In this document: piece after piece, positions 17,664 through 29,200 of the stretch
Layout of the letters: each line of letters opens with the position of its first letter
Position numbering within the stretch: the first letter of the stretch is position 1
Assembly (NCBI RefSeq): GCF_032362555.1
Contig: NC_083512.1
Coordinates: 6,746,001-6,810,000 of the forward strand
Reading direction: 5' to 3'
From: Amyelois transitella
Lineage: Eukaryota; Arthropoda; Insecta; Lepidoptera; Pyralidae
DNA: 64,000 nt
Position numbers and translations under genes: made by a program
The notes under the pieces: model-generated
Told to the model about the DNA's origin: nothing
Databases searched by the model: none
The model's input: the letters and a program-made list of their open reading frames with translations, nothing else

Positions 17664-17832
17664 GATGTCTTAACTCTCAACTGAACGAACGAACGGCTCG
17701 GGCTTGCCGCGCGCAGCAGCCTTGCGATGATACCGAGGCTGCCGCGCTCGTTCGGGGACAGTTTCCTCGCGCGGCAAATGCCTCGCGAGGCTGCTCGCTC
17801 TGTGTGGACCCGCCTAATATCGAACTATAACT

Positions 17833-18069
17833 CTGCCCTGGTATAACTAAAATGCCGTTATCTGCCAAATCCTTGTTTTAAATGAAACGTCAAAAACTGC
17901 GGTAAAAATTTAAACTGATGCCATTCATCAATGAGAACGCCTATTTATGACTTAAAGGTACCAAAAAGTCGTATATACAGATCGAAAGAGATTTTTTTTT
18001 CTTATTTTACTGGTAAAAAAGGTGTAAATCCTGATGTCAGATAACGGCATTTTAGTTATACCACGGCAG
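17833..18069. mobile_element. 237-bp MITE with ~32-bp inverted ends
   Basis: The left end ctgccctggtataactaaaa and the complement of the right end agree over about 32 of 33 bases. Both sides are flanked by aact, a 4-bp target duplication. There is no coding capacity. It lies 15 bp from the right end of the Harbinger element. The superfamily is not certain. Confidence 0.8.
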
Positions 18070-18089
18070 AACTACTCAACTAAACCATA

Positions 18090-18299
18090 GGAAATATCGA
18101 AATGACGTCTTGACAAAAGTTGTTCAACCTGATGAACATTTTCTTTGGGCGAAAAAAAAATGGAAGATCTGGATCATGTGATGTAGAAGCTAAAGAGACG
18201 AGCTACTCTGTAATATGTACCTACCGAAATAAGTAAATTTTATAACCTTAACATTGGTTTTTCCAATAACACGCAAACGAAGTTGCGGGCAACAACTAG
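18090..18299 (+). mobile_element. Helitron 3'-end fragment
   Basis: Ends acgcaaacgaagttgcgggc...CTAG then T. The hairpin is cgcaaac-gaa-gttgcg. Body motifs (tctggatcatgtgatgtaga) match, inverted, the element at 12.84-13.69 kb. The left boundary is uncertain. Confidence 0.7.
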
Positions 18300-19703
18300 T
18301 CAGTAATATAATTGGTATTTAATTCATCTGAAATCATCATCAAAACATCAAAATACATTTGGCTTACAAAGTGCCGTCAGTGCCTCTCTTATCGAATATA
18401 CCAATTCGTTACTCGTTAAATTGCTATTGTTAATGTTTAAACAAAATCTAAATATAAAAGAAAAACGTGGTTCATGTTCTATTGATAACTATGTTTATAT
18501 TTCAAGGCAGACTTATCAGTTACAAAATAAAATTTTACCATCTCAATCACATATTGAAGCACCAGGAGTCAAATCTTCCTTTTTGTAGGACATTTGGAGC
18601 ACTTTCATATTTATGATATCAACCTATATTTAATTTTTTTTTCCTATTGTAAGAACCCTCAACTATTTAAGATTAACCCAAAGGTCTGTGAAGGACACTG
18701 AAGAATCTATACAGATTTATGTGGCTGATACCATATTTAACATAATAACTGTGACTTTTTGATTATATTTATTGCTGTACCCCTGAAATACCTATCATTT
18801 CGAGACGTTGGCTTTCTATAAGAAAACATTAGGTATACTTATTTAATCGTTCTTCAAATAACGATAATATAAATTAAACAGATGTGTGTGATGATATCAT
18901 AAGGTCAAATGTTACTTTCCAGATAAATTCGGTTTAGATCGGTCTGTCTGCACTTCATTATTTGTATAACCTATCATTTTGGTTTGAATCGGTATACTAA
19001 TATAACTTGTCTTTTAACAGCTGAGACTACACATTTTTGATGCATTGATAAAAATTGTGTTAACTATACCATGATTTAGAAAACAATAACTTGTTTGAAA
19101 ATTATTTTTAGGTTACCGCTACAGCGACTATTTACCGTCAGCTTGTATACTGTATGTTATGTCGCCTTAGTGTATTTTATTACAAAAACATCAGATTTTT
19201 CACTGAAAAGGAATAGCTATTCACTAAACGTACCTACTCTGTAGTACCTACCGTTTGCCACTTACAGACACGAAAATAAAATGGATAACTGTTTAACATA
19301 AACACATCTGCATTCTTACGGGGAAGTTAGAACCAACAGTCTTCCAAAAAGCTGAAAGGCAACGTTTGACTGTTTAACTCGGTGTTGGAATAGTCATAAG
19401 CTGCTAGGCCTTAAAATATAAGAATCCCAAGACACTGAGCCTTTTCCTGTATTGCCTTTTAGAATCTGCACGGAAAGTGAAGCAGCTGGCACACACTAAG
19501 TATTATTTTTTCTTAGCTTCTACGGTAAGTTTTCCGAAATTTAAATAAACTTGTGTTCTGATTAGTTATCGTCCATCAGTAAACTGTTTTGCTGACGGTA
19601 GGTACTTAGTTAGTACGCACACGTGCAAGTCACGCTTGCGGGTCGTGAGATAAAGGTTCTCGTATAGTGGCCTCTTTGCCCAACTATTTATCAATACCTT
19701 GCA

Positions 19704-19729
19704 CACACAATCACAATTGTGATTGTGTG
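19704..19729. repeat. 26-bp perfect palindrome
   Basis: cacacaatcacaa is followed directly by its reverse complement ttgtgattgtgtg, with no loop. It could be a dimeric binding site or chance. Confidence 0.9.
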
Positions 19730-20029
19730 CGATTCGAAAAATATATTTTTGCATTTGATAGCCCAGATTTAAAAGGTTGCTAGACAGCACAGAATAAAAA
19801 CAGCCCAGGCGCCAGGACTCTGCTCTGTGCAAGATCAAATCACAAAATGTACTTACACAGTATGCTTTATTTTTTCTTGATGTGTGTTCCCTCCACTGCG
19901 CCTTATCATTTGCCATCTCACTGTATATTGCCATCTTACTTATATGCTCTCAAAATGATAAGTCATTTCAATTTCCTCGATTCTAAGCCTAGTATATAGG
20001 GTTGAGGATTGAAATAATATGGGAAGATA

Positions 20030-20095
20030 TATACCTACATTCATACATAAAATCACGCCTCTCTCTTGAAGGGGTAAGCAGAGACTGTGGCAAAG
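20030..20095 (-). repeat. 3'-end fragment of (tatg)n-tailed non-LTR element
   Basis: cattcatacataaaatcacg followed by cctctctcttgaaggggtaa is the inverted 3' end of the element at 36.4-39.6 kb. Confidence 0.7.
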
Positions 20096-20774
20096 AATTT
20101 ACATCTATTTACGGAAACTATTATGTAGTTCCTACATATACCGTTAAGTATAACGCAAACACGTTATCAGATTAAGGAAGATTAAATGGTAGTCAAGAAC
20201 ACATTAGCTTAATGCGTGTTTATTTTTAACTGAATAACGATAAAGATATGTACTACTTGTATGTAGGTATTTTAAATAATTATAATTTTATAAAACCTTT
20301 ACGTTCACAGCTTCGCCCATTAAGCACCAACGCCTTACGAGAGTTCTTTAAAAATTTAACTTCTATTTTAAAAGAACATTTCTTTGTAATGAATTGAAGG
20401 TATCTTTGGAACTCAAGGATATTCGAACACGACTTGATAAACTCAAAATGATGAGCGATAAGATTTGATATCGACCACAATAAGCACATAGGAAAGCTAC
20501 CTAATGTCATTGAAACAATACAGTATAGATAGCAGCATAACCGCTCATGATAAATTATAAGCTTAGATAATGTAGTTATGCAACAATAGGGACAAATAAA
20601 TGAATGAGCTATGAAATAAAACACACAAGTCTTAATATAGAATAAGTATATTGAATAATTAAATAATGTTACTTCAAATATTTTGCCAAAAAAGACTTAT
20701 AATATGGGTAATAGTAAAAGTAATAATAAAAAATGTTCTAGAGGTCAAAATATTTTGAGTTTGAGTGGGAGCAT

Positions 20775-20900
20775 ACATTGTTATATAAGTGGGATATTGC
20801 CATAGATAAAATACCAGAATGCGGCGCGCTGCCGTCATCAGACATCAACTTGCCAGCACGAAGCGCTCCGGCAGCGGCCACCAGTGTACAAGACAGTAAC
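20775..20900 (+). promoter_or_regulatory. Orphan promoter-like GC island
   Basis: A TATA-like box (ttatataagt at about 20780, and a second, gataaaata, at about 20803) is followed about 30 bases later by an initiator-like catcagacatc. A sharply GC-rich stretch (gcggcgcgctgccg) lies within 30-odd per cent GC surroundings. No gene could be attached to it. It could be the first exon of a non-coding or unrecognised transcript. Confidence 0.3.
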
Positions 20901-21070
20901 AATCGAATGTCAAACTAGAAACGTGCAAAACAGTCTATCTTTTTACTTGTTTTTCACTAATTAATATTAACTATACTTTTATAATTACAACCATTTGCGA
21001 CAACGGAGCAAAATGTCTAGTGCTATATATTTTAATAAATATTATATAATGGGCACTTGTATTTAATCAG

Positions 21071-21366
21071 GATGTCATAAAACAATTATCAAACATTGGG
21101 GTGACACCTGGATTAGGTCTCAAATATACGGAAAGCTACATACGGATACTGTTTTCAGACACCCTGCGGATTTAAATAGGACTTTCAGAATCGACTATTT
21201 CAAAAAGTGCTCATATCAGTCTTACGCCCAGCAAGATGAATATTTTGAACAGCTTGCAAATCAAACCCTATGGCGCGAAGATAAAACTGTTTGCGGCATC
21301 AGCTCCCTGAAGTCGAATTACGATTCGGACTATCCGAGAATTCCGAGATACAACTGTGAGCATTAA
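21071..21366 (+). other. Open frame behind a splice acceptor, unrecognised
   Basis: After a plausible acceptor (tttaatcag) there is a 97-codon open frame to TAA at 21364, with no internal in-frame ATG. It has higher GC and a more protein-like composition (HPADLNRTFRIDYF, SNYDSDYPRIPRYN) than the flanks. No homologue was recognised and no matching upstream exon in the right phase could be found near the 20.8-kb promoter-like island. It may be a terminal exon of a small gene or chance. Confidence 0.22.
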
Positions 21367-21399
21367 CGAACAATATCCAATAATTTACATTTGCGATAA

Positions 21400-24300
21400 C
21401 AAACAGTTATTTCTTCTCACTGTACCTCCTTGCGATTGCAAATACAAAATATGCGATATGAACAATAAAAATATAATAATATTTTACGTACGTACTAACA
21501 AGTAGCCATTCCAAATCTGCAATGGTTACATACTTTAATAGGCGGAGATACCACACTTACAAAGTGTATTAATTAAACTACGAATCCAGATGTATAAAAT
21601 AATTATGCATCATCGATTTAGAACTAAACAGATTTGCCATTCTGTAATCCTCGGTAACCTAACTGACTGTGATGTGACGTAGTACTAAGAATATCTTGAG
21701 TATTGAGTACAGGATCTTCAGCGAGAGTAACTCCGTGAAATTTAACTCAAAAATTGCATTAAAATAGACAGGTATATATTGCAATAGATAAATGTACTTT
21801 TATAACAGTACTCACACAAATCACGAACAAGGTATTGAGATGTGGAGAGACATACAAACAATCGTCACTTCTAAGGGACAAGAACTACCAGCTCTATTTC
21901 TTTAGGCACTCATGGCAACTTTGCCTTCAGTAAAAAGTACTAATAACTGTCAAGATGCTACATGACGATAGTATTATAACGTTCAGTCAACTGTATGTCC
22001 CCTATATAATTTTTTAAATCCAGATAAGTACGTAATAATCCGACTTCAATTTTAATAGTAGAAATATATTTATAGTGTAAATGTATTATGCGCTTAAAAT
22101 CTGAAGGAAATTTTAAAAGAGTAGGTACAGATTCGTGTCAAATCCAAATGATATGTGATATCAACAACATGCAAAATGAGAATAGCACAACATCAAATAA
22201 GACACCCCGCAAACTCGGATACTGGGCAAATTACAAACTATGAACATGCATTAAACGACTAATTAAAATATGTTCCGTACTAACATTCTATAATTACCAA
22301 ACTAACGATATATTTATCTTTTTTTTAATCATTAAATATGCTTTAGTGTAAAAATAGTTCTTTGAGACAAATGTCAAAGCACTCTTTAACGCCATATGGA
22401 GAAATGTAGCATAACTTGATAATAAACAAAATTATACTTAAGATTTTCAGTAATGCGTACGGAGAATTTATTATAAGAATCTGTGATAATATCATATAAA
22501 TAATTATATATGAATTTGAATAGTATTTATAGGAGACATTGCAAAGTATAGTAGTTGCTTAGTATGTAGATACTGATTTGCAAATAATCATGGACGGCAA
22601 ATCGTTAGAGAAACTATGTATTCTTTTTTCGCATTTAATTGTTTGTTCAATATTCTTCGCCGCAAAGGAAGTTTATCTGAGTAAATATTGAAGTGACTCG
22701 CGCCGTAATCTGCCTTTGGAAGATTTGTAAATGAAAACTTAATACTTGTTGAACCTTATTTAAATGAGCAACACTCGACTCATAGAGCTTTAAACTAAAA
22801 ACAATAATTTTTATTTTGTCTCATATATGTATAAGAGAACTTACAATTAGACCGATAAAAATTGTTAAATATAATAAGTTCTTAAGACCAAACACTCAAC
22901 AAGCACCACCGAATAACACACGTAAAATTTGTACTTCTTAATTTTACAAACTATAAAAGTTTTTCGCACGATTAGCCTTCCTTTGCGACTGTCGATATCG
23001 GACAATATACCACTGAATGCATTAGTTACAGCAAAAACTGTACTGCTAAGAAAACATACTGGAATAACGCAACGCCCTTCAAAAATACTTATTATAGAAA
23101 TACTTCTGAACCATTCGCTCTCATACCAGAAAAATCTCTCAGTTTAAAGATGAAATAAAACTGCTTAGCTCTATTCAAATTGTTACGAACGTCAATTTAT
23201 ACTAACTAGCATTCTAAAATTTACTATCTACTGAATGCCAAATACATTCACGATTCAATGAATGCACATAAACATCTAATTTATAAGGATATCAAACTAA
23301 AACTACTCGACGCCCGAGTCGACTGGCAACAAACGTATCATTTCAATGTCAGATTTCTATAGTTAGCTGAAGTAAATATCTTGCCTATTCTAATGCCTAC
23401 AGAACAATACTACTTACGGACTGAAATGGACCTACGTTAGGTGACGATAACGATATCGTCTTCGGATTATGTATTAAGTAATTCGTTGCTACGTACAAAT
23501 ATCGGTATAAACACGCATACATTATGATCGGAGACGGTTTAAAAACGACTTGAAACCCGTGTCAAGGCACAAATTGCACCGGCGCATTTCCCGCTGTCCT
23601 ATCGACATATAAAATAGGCACGATGACATTCCACTGTTTATTTTATCTATTTCATTCATGCCACATGTATAGTATACATCTTGCGGGCTAAGCATACTTT
23701 TCTCAGCATTATACTTTTTCATTCCACGCGATTAGAATTATTGTTAAGTATACTAACTGCGTCCTTTTTATACTTTCATTTTGCATGTCTCAATACAATA
23801 GTATATTCTGATAAAAATCACTACAATATGTATAATATTATCAGCTTACAATGATTTATCAAATATACGTATAAAATGATATTTTAATATTGCTTTATGG
23901 TTGGAAGATCTTATTAACATTATCAATTTATTTTTAATTATCATATTCCCTAAATAACATATACGCAGTGAAATACGTTTTGATATTTATAGAATAAATT
24001 TAATATTTAACATCTGACGTTGAAATGATTTAGAGACGGTATTGATCTTTAAAAATTTATTAGGAAGTACTTTCAAGAATCAGCTGATCATTTTACTGAT
24101 GATTCAGCGACGAGACTTGATGTATGATTTGTTGCCAACTCGAACGTCCTATACCATATAGTTATATTCCGAAGGCTCCCAAAACGCTACTTTGCATTAC
24201 AATATAATAATATAATATAAACGTGTAAATAAAGTTACTATAGTTACTCGAACGCACGTCTACATATATCTTGCAAGACGTCATAATTTAAACATTGAAA

Positions 24301-26296
24301 CTGCAAATTTCGACAAGAGAATATCAAAAATAGTGTATCGACGGTTATCATTTACATTCTGCCTTATATTCTGTAGTCTAATGACAATATTTTAGGTCAC
24401 TTGCAATTACCAGAGCAACCCTCAATATAATATGGACTATTTTTATCAATTTTGAAACCTAATTCATTTGTGTGCGATACATTAAAATTTTGAGTCTTAT
24501 CCAATTATGATGCTTTTGTATAGTAGGATATAAAAAAGCATCATGGTTTTGATAACATTTATATAAATTTTAAAATGTATATCGCGCATCAATAGCCAAA
24601 TTTTAATCTAATCAAGGATTTATCGTAAAAACATACAAGTATGCTCAGGCAAAAAGCAAGAAATATATACTAATAAGAACAAAAAAGAAAATACATACAT
24701 CAAGGAAAGAAAATATTTCTAGAAACTTAATAATAAACATGTTACAGAGATCTTTATTAAAATCGCTAAATGGATGCAAGCAACTGCTGTATTGAATCGT
24801 TATATTTTAATGAGGAACCGTCGAAGTTTATTTATTTACTCTTTATTGTAACAATTACAATTTGTAAAGTACAATAGACGGAATTAATGTTTAATTGAAG
24901 TAGGTATCTTATTTAACTATCTATGATCGATAATTTGAAATTACAGGGCATCATAATCGCGGAAATAATTCACTTTTTTACCTAGTTTCATAGGTGATAT
25001 CAATACCAGTTGCCAACAACCATAATTTAACTAAAAAATTAATAAAATTTAACCATAACTGAATGATACAAAAGGCAAAAAGATGATTTCGATTAATAAT
25101 GATACAGACTCGGCGTATTAAAATTAGACACACAAGTGCAAGCATTACTCCTGTCGTCTTGAAGTAAAGAATCATTAACTTACATATTAGGTATTTCTAT
25201 CGTTTTTCGGAAATAAAAAAATATGTATCATACCAGAGAAATTATCATTTAGTTTTGCTAATCTTTCAAAAACATAAATCCTTTGACTAGGTAACAGACT
25301 GAGAATTGAAGCGGACGTATAGTTAAAAAGACTTTGTGCAATCAAATATAAAGTTTACTAATTGCTTGGCACGCTAGCCTCACGTGCAAACTATTAATAC
25401 GAAGACCTTAGCTAAGTCGCGGTCATAGATAACGGCCAAAGCCTAAAATAAATATATAAGACACGCCATACATAGTAAGTCGAGATGTCGTTCAGTCACA
25501 CATTGCACATTAGTTAGATAAATGTTGCTAAACTCCTTAAACACACGTGTTCTTTATGACTTGCTATAATAAGAACAACAATTACAATCATATCTCAAGA
25601 CTATTTTATGCACAACCTTCAAAATGAGCTTGTAACCTCTCTGCGTTAGTAACAAAATGAATGCTGCGTGATGATTATGATTTACGAATACAATATTTAC
25701 AAGTTGAGATCTATTTTTCGATGATGCGCTCGTCAACTTCACTGTAACTCCATGCGAAATTCCAATCGTTTAGTCAATAAATGAGCGTATCAAATACTCT
25801 ACGATATACTCATACAATGCGAGGAGTTAGCAACATTTGTGTGGGCATGAACCAGAAACTGTTCGTTAATATTGAGATCGTTTACCCTCAAAACGAGTGT
25901 TGAACTATCGGCGGTATTCCTTTGATCATCGAATCAAAGAGTTATGTCATTTGTAATTTTAGTGTAGGATGAACTAATACTAATTTCATTAATATTGGTG
26001 ATGCCGGGTAAATATCTAGTGAAGCTAAGATATTCTAAACGCGTAGAAGATTCATAGCTAATATAATAACACCCATATTCATGTCAATACTGTAATAGTC
26101 TGGCAAAAAGTCCTATTGGCTTTAACGATACATGTAAGTTTGTTCATTGAAACGGTCACTGAAATTACAAATAACACAGCTTATAATATAGTTAGAGAGT
26201 GTGTAAGTGGTATACGAGCCGGTATCGCGGCCATCGCCTGTATTGTGACAGTTTGCGCGCGGAACACCGCACCATACAAACTATCGGCTGCCGACG
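21400..26296. other. Repeat-poor AT-rich region downstream of ZSWIM8 stop
   Basis: About 4.9 kb with almost none of the repeat families that litter the rest of the window. One possible exception near 24830 (actctttattgtaac) resembles a non-LTR 3' end. Open frames are short and unsupported. On the minus strand this is directly downstream of the ZSWIM8 stop codon, so part or all may be its 3' untranslated region. Confidence 0.4.
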
Positions 26297-29200
26297 TCAT
26301 TTGCCGTTCGTCTGCAGAGCCGCATTCAGTTGTGTCCACAGATCCTTCTTGCATGATTTTGACCTGAAAATATGGTTGAATTATTTACTTACGTGTAATT
26401 TTAATAACGATTTTTCTGTAATTTGTTTTACATATTTAGGAAAGCCTTCAAAATACTGTCGCCATCTTAGGGCATCCGCCATCTTGAGGTCTCCATCATA
26501 TAGGATTCAGAATGACATTTGTGAGACGTACTTACCTGCGCAAAGAAGCAAGCCACTCTTTGAACTGCGTGTTGCCTTCAGGCGTCAATTGGAACGCCGT
26601 GCGCGCCGACAAAACTATGCTCACAAACTCTTCATACTCTACAGCTGTCAAGTGGTACAACTTTTGATGTATGCATTGAATGTACCTGTAAAAGAAACAT
26701 TTTTAAACAATGCAATGAAAATTATTCTTTTGAAATGTCATTAATTTGAGCCTTATCACTTTGAAAGTTTCTCAATGTTTCATGCGTGGGAAATGGCGGC
26801 TTCAACAGTTTGTTTAGAGTTCGATTTAAATTATGATTTAACCGCATTATCTTATAAAGATTGTAAGAGAGATCACCACCTTGTATCCAGATTGTAACAA
26901 TATCAATCAGAACTTACATTTGCTGGCACTTCTGAACGAGAGGCGCCAATGTTCCTCTCAAATGCTGCATGACCAGCTGATGCGGCCCGCCGCGTGCGAG
27001 CCAGTGTGCCGACTCCACACAAAGCTCGTACAACACAAACGGCGATACGACAGAGTTCACTGCGCACACGCAAAACTGATGAAGGTACTGGGCGCCCAAA
27101 TGTTTGGAGATGCGGAGCAGCCATTTCACATGTTCTCCGTAAGGCGGGTTTCTGGGACAAAATAATTTATTAAGTTACAGTCTTATAGTGTACCTGGTAT
27201 AGACTTTCTTATAGTACAAGAAAAAACTAATTTCTAATTCTTTAACATCTTATTTCAAAGTTTCAGAGAGAGTGGCTCCTTCACTTGACGTTCATTAAGG
27301 TTTACCCTCTTACCTTCCAAACTTATTCTGCGGCCTGTCATCATGCACCCGTCTAGCTTGAGTCTCCAACGCCAACATCCCCACTCTGTACGCCGCCAGA
27401 AGCCTCCTTAGCTGCGCCTGCGGTAGTGGAGGGGGCCCGGGGGCGGGGGGTGCGACGGGGGCGTTAACCACGGGCGGGTTGTTCACGTTGGCGGGGTTGA
27501 CGGGCACGGCCGCCATGTTGGATACGTTAGCAACGTTGTTGTGTGCGGCCTGAACTGGAGGGGGAATCGGCGCGGGATGCTGCTGAAAATTTTGATTTGC
27601 CAAGTCATTTTATGTGTTTTCAAGGTAAATGTGATCTATAAGACGAATCAAACTTTCCATAACAAAGTAAAAATTAAGAATAAAATAATTTTTTAGTTTG
27701 AAACAAAATCTTTGCAACATAAGTCTTCTCCCTTCCTCGATTTATTTGATAGTTTTATAAATGCAAAGGAAATTTCGAATTCGCTTCTTTTGTAACTTAT
27801 TATGTTTTTACTAGCAGAGTCCTTTATTGATAATGCTAAAAATATCGTAAGTATTTTGTTTTATTTGGTCAAGAATTCACTGTTTGTGTTACTATACTTA
27901 ACAAATAAATATGTTCATTCAAGTTCAGTATACAACTTAGTAGTTTCAACTGTCTAGTTGACTAACATTGACGGCGATCTGCGGCGCGTGCGCCACGTGC
28001 GGCGCGTGCGCAGGATGCGGCGGCGGCGCCACGATGCCGCGGACAAAGTACGGCGGCAGCGCGTACTGCGGCGCGGGGTGGGGCGCTGGCGCTCCTCCGT
28101 ACTGGAAAACATCACAAATATTATGCTGGAAATCATAACAAAAGATAAACACCTACATTAATAAGTACCTCATATTTCTCTCTCACTGTCTTAATTTAAC
28201 GCTATTAGTTGTTGCCGCTCGATAGACTACCTATAGCAAAAACTATCAAGTTTGAAAAAATACAAAATTTTTGGAAGTTATCGATTGTAACAATACCTAC
28301 TATCGATGGTTTACGTAAAATTGACAGCAAGACTATTCAACATCGATAATTAGGTGCTCGCAACAACAAAGCAAATTTTCCATCCACCTTATCTTTGGTC
28401 AAACTGGTACTTAACATTCCAAAACCGAAACGGAATTATACATCAACAGCCATAATATCTTATAGGCAGCCAAACAAATAATTTCTCCTCACCTGTAATT
28501 GGTATATCGGCGGCGGATACGGATGATACGGGAACGGATACGGCAACGGATACGGCACGGGCACGGCGACCGACGGCACGGCCCGGAACTGCGGCTCTTC
28601 GGCCGGTTCCGGTTCTTCATTAGCTTGCCGTAGGTATAACTCGTGCCAGTATCGAGCGACTGTGTATAGAACTTCAGGATATACGCCACCGCCTGAAAGA
28701 TAATATTGTGTAATTGTTTTCGTGAGTTTTTATTTTTTTGGCGTCGCTCTACTCTTTGCAATTACTTCACAACTTAGATACATATTCCCTTTATGATATT
28801 TATGCATGCTATTTATTTAAAAGCGTCAATGGTCAAACGTTTAATGTTCTATTATACAAGGGTTCAGTAGTTCAAAACCTACCAAGATCATTTAAATTTA
28901 AGATCATAGACTCTTGAGTTATGTATATTCATTTAATTGCTTACCATACTCTTACGGTACGAGAAAATATCCAAACAAACTCTTTAGTTTTCAAATCAGA
29001 CAGGAATTTCCTCGTGTACAAACCTGAGTTTCGTTGAGTTGAGTTTACAAATCTGGGATTGAGGCTACAAGTGGACTCATTATGCGCGGAAAGGCATAGG
29101 TTCGAATCCCATCTAGACCATGTAAAATTACTATTGTCAAGGTTATGTACATTAGTTTGAATACTAACCGATATTCTTACGGTGGGGAAAAATATAGAAA

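Larger units (their letters stand above)
14807..17817. mobile_element. Apparently intact Harbinger (PIF) DNA transposon
   Basis: The inverted ends are about 50 bp, nearly perfect and GC-rich: aggcgggtccacacagagcg at the left, with its complement at the right just before 17817. They are flanked by the 3-bp direct repeat aat. Inside are the two genes typical of Harbinger elements: a DDE transposase on the minus strand and a DNA-binding accessory protein (MADF/BESS type) on the plus strand. Both frames are open and their splice sites are consistent, so the copy may be autonomous or recently active. Confidence 0.88.
18300..20650. other. Intergenic, nothing coding recognised
   Basis: AT-rich. It contains a short dispersed-repeat scrap at about 19315-19440 (aaccaacagtcttccaaaaa), a 26-bp perfect palindrome at 19704-19729 and a minus-strand (tatg)-element 3' fragment near 20030-20095. 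The longer open frames here (for example 19566-19934) show no family resemblance. Confidence 0.5.

Noticed and set aside
26116..26744. Plus-strand frames of 83 and 181 residues
   Set aside because: Antisense to the last ZSWIM8 exons, with no family resemblance.
28200..28350. Cluster of atcgat-type motifs as DREF-like promoter elements
   Set aside because: They lie inside a ZSWIM8 intron with no start site, and similar motifs occur near 4.5-4.7 kb; in AT-rich DNA this may be chance or repeat residue.
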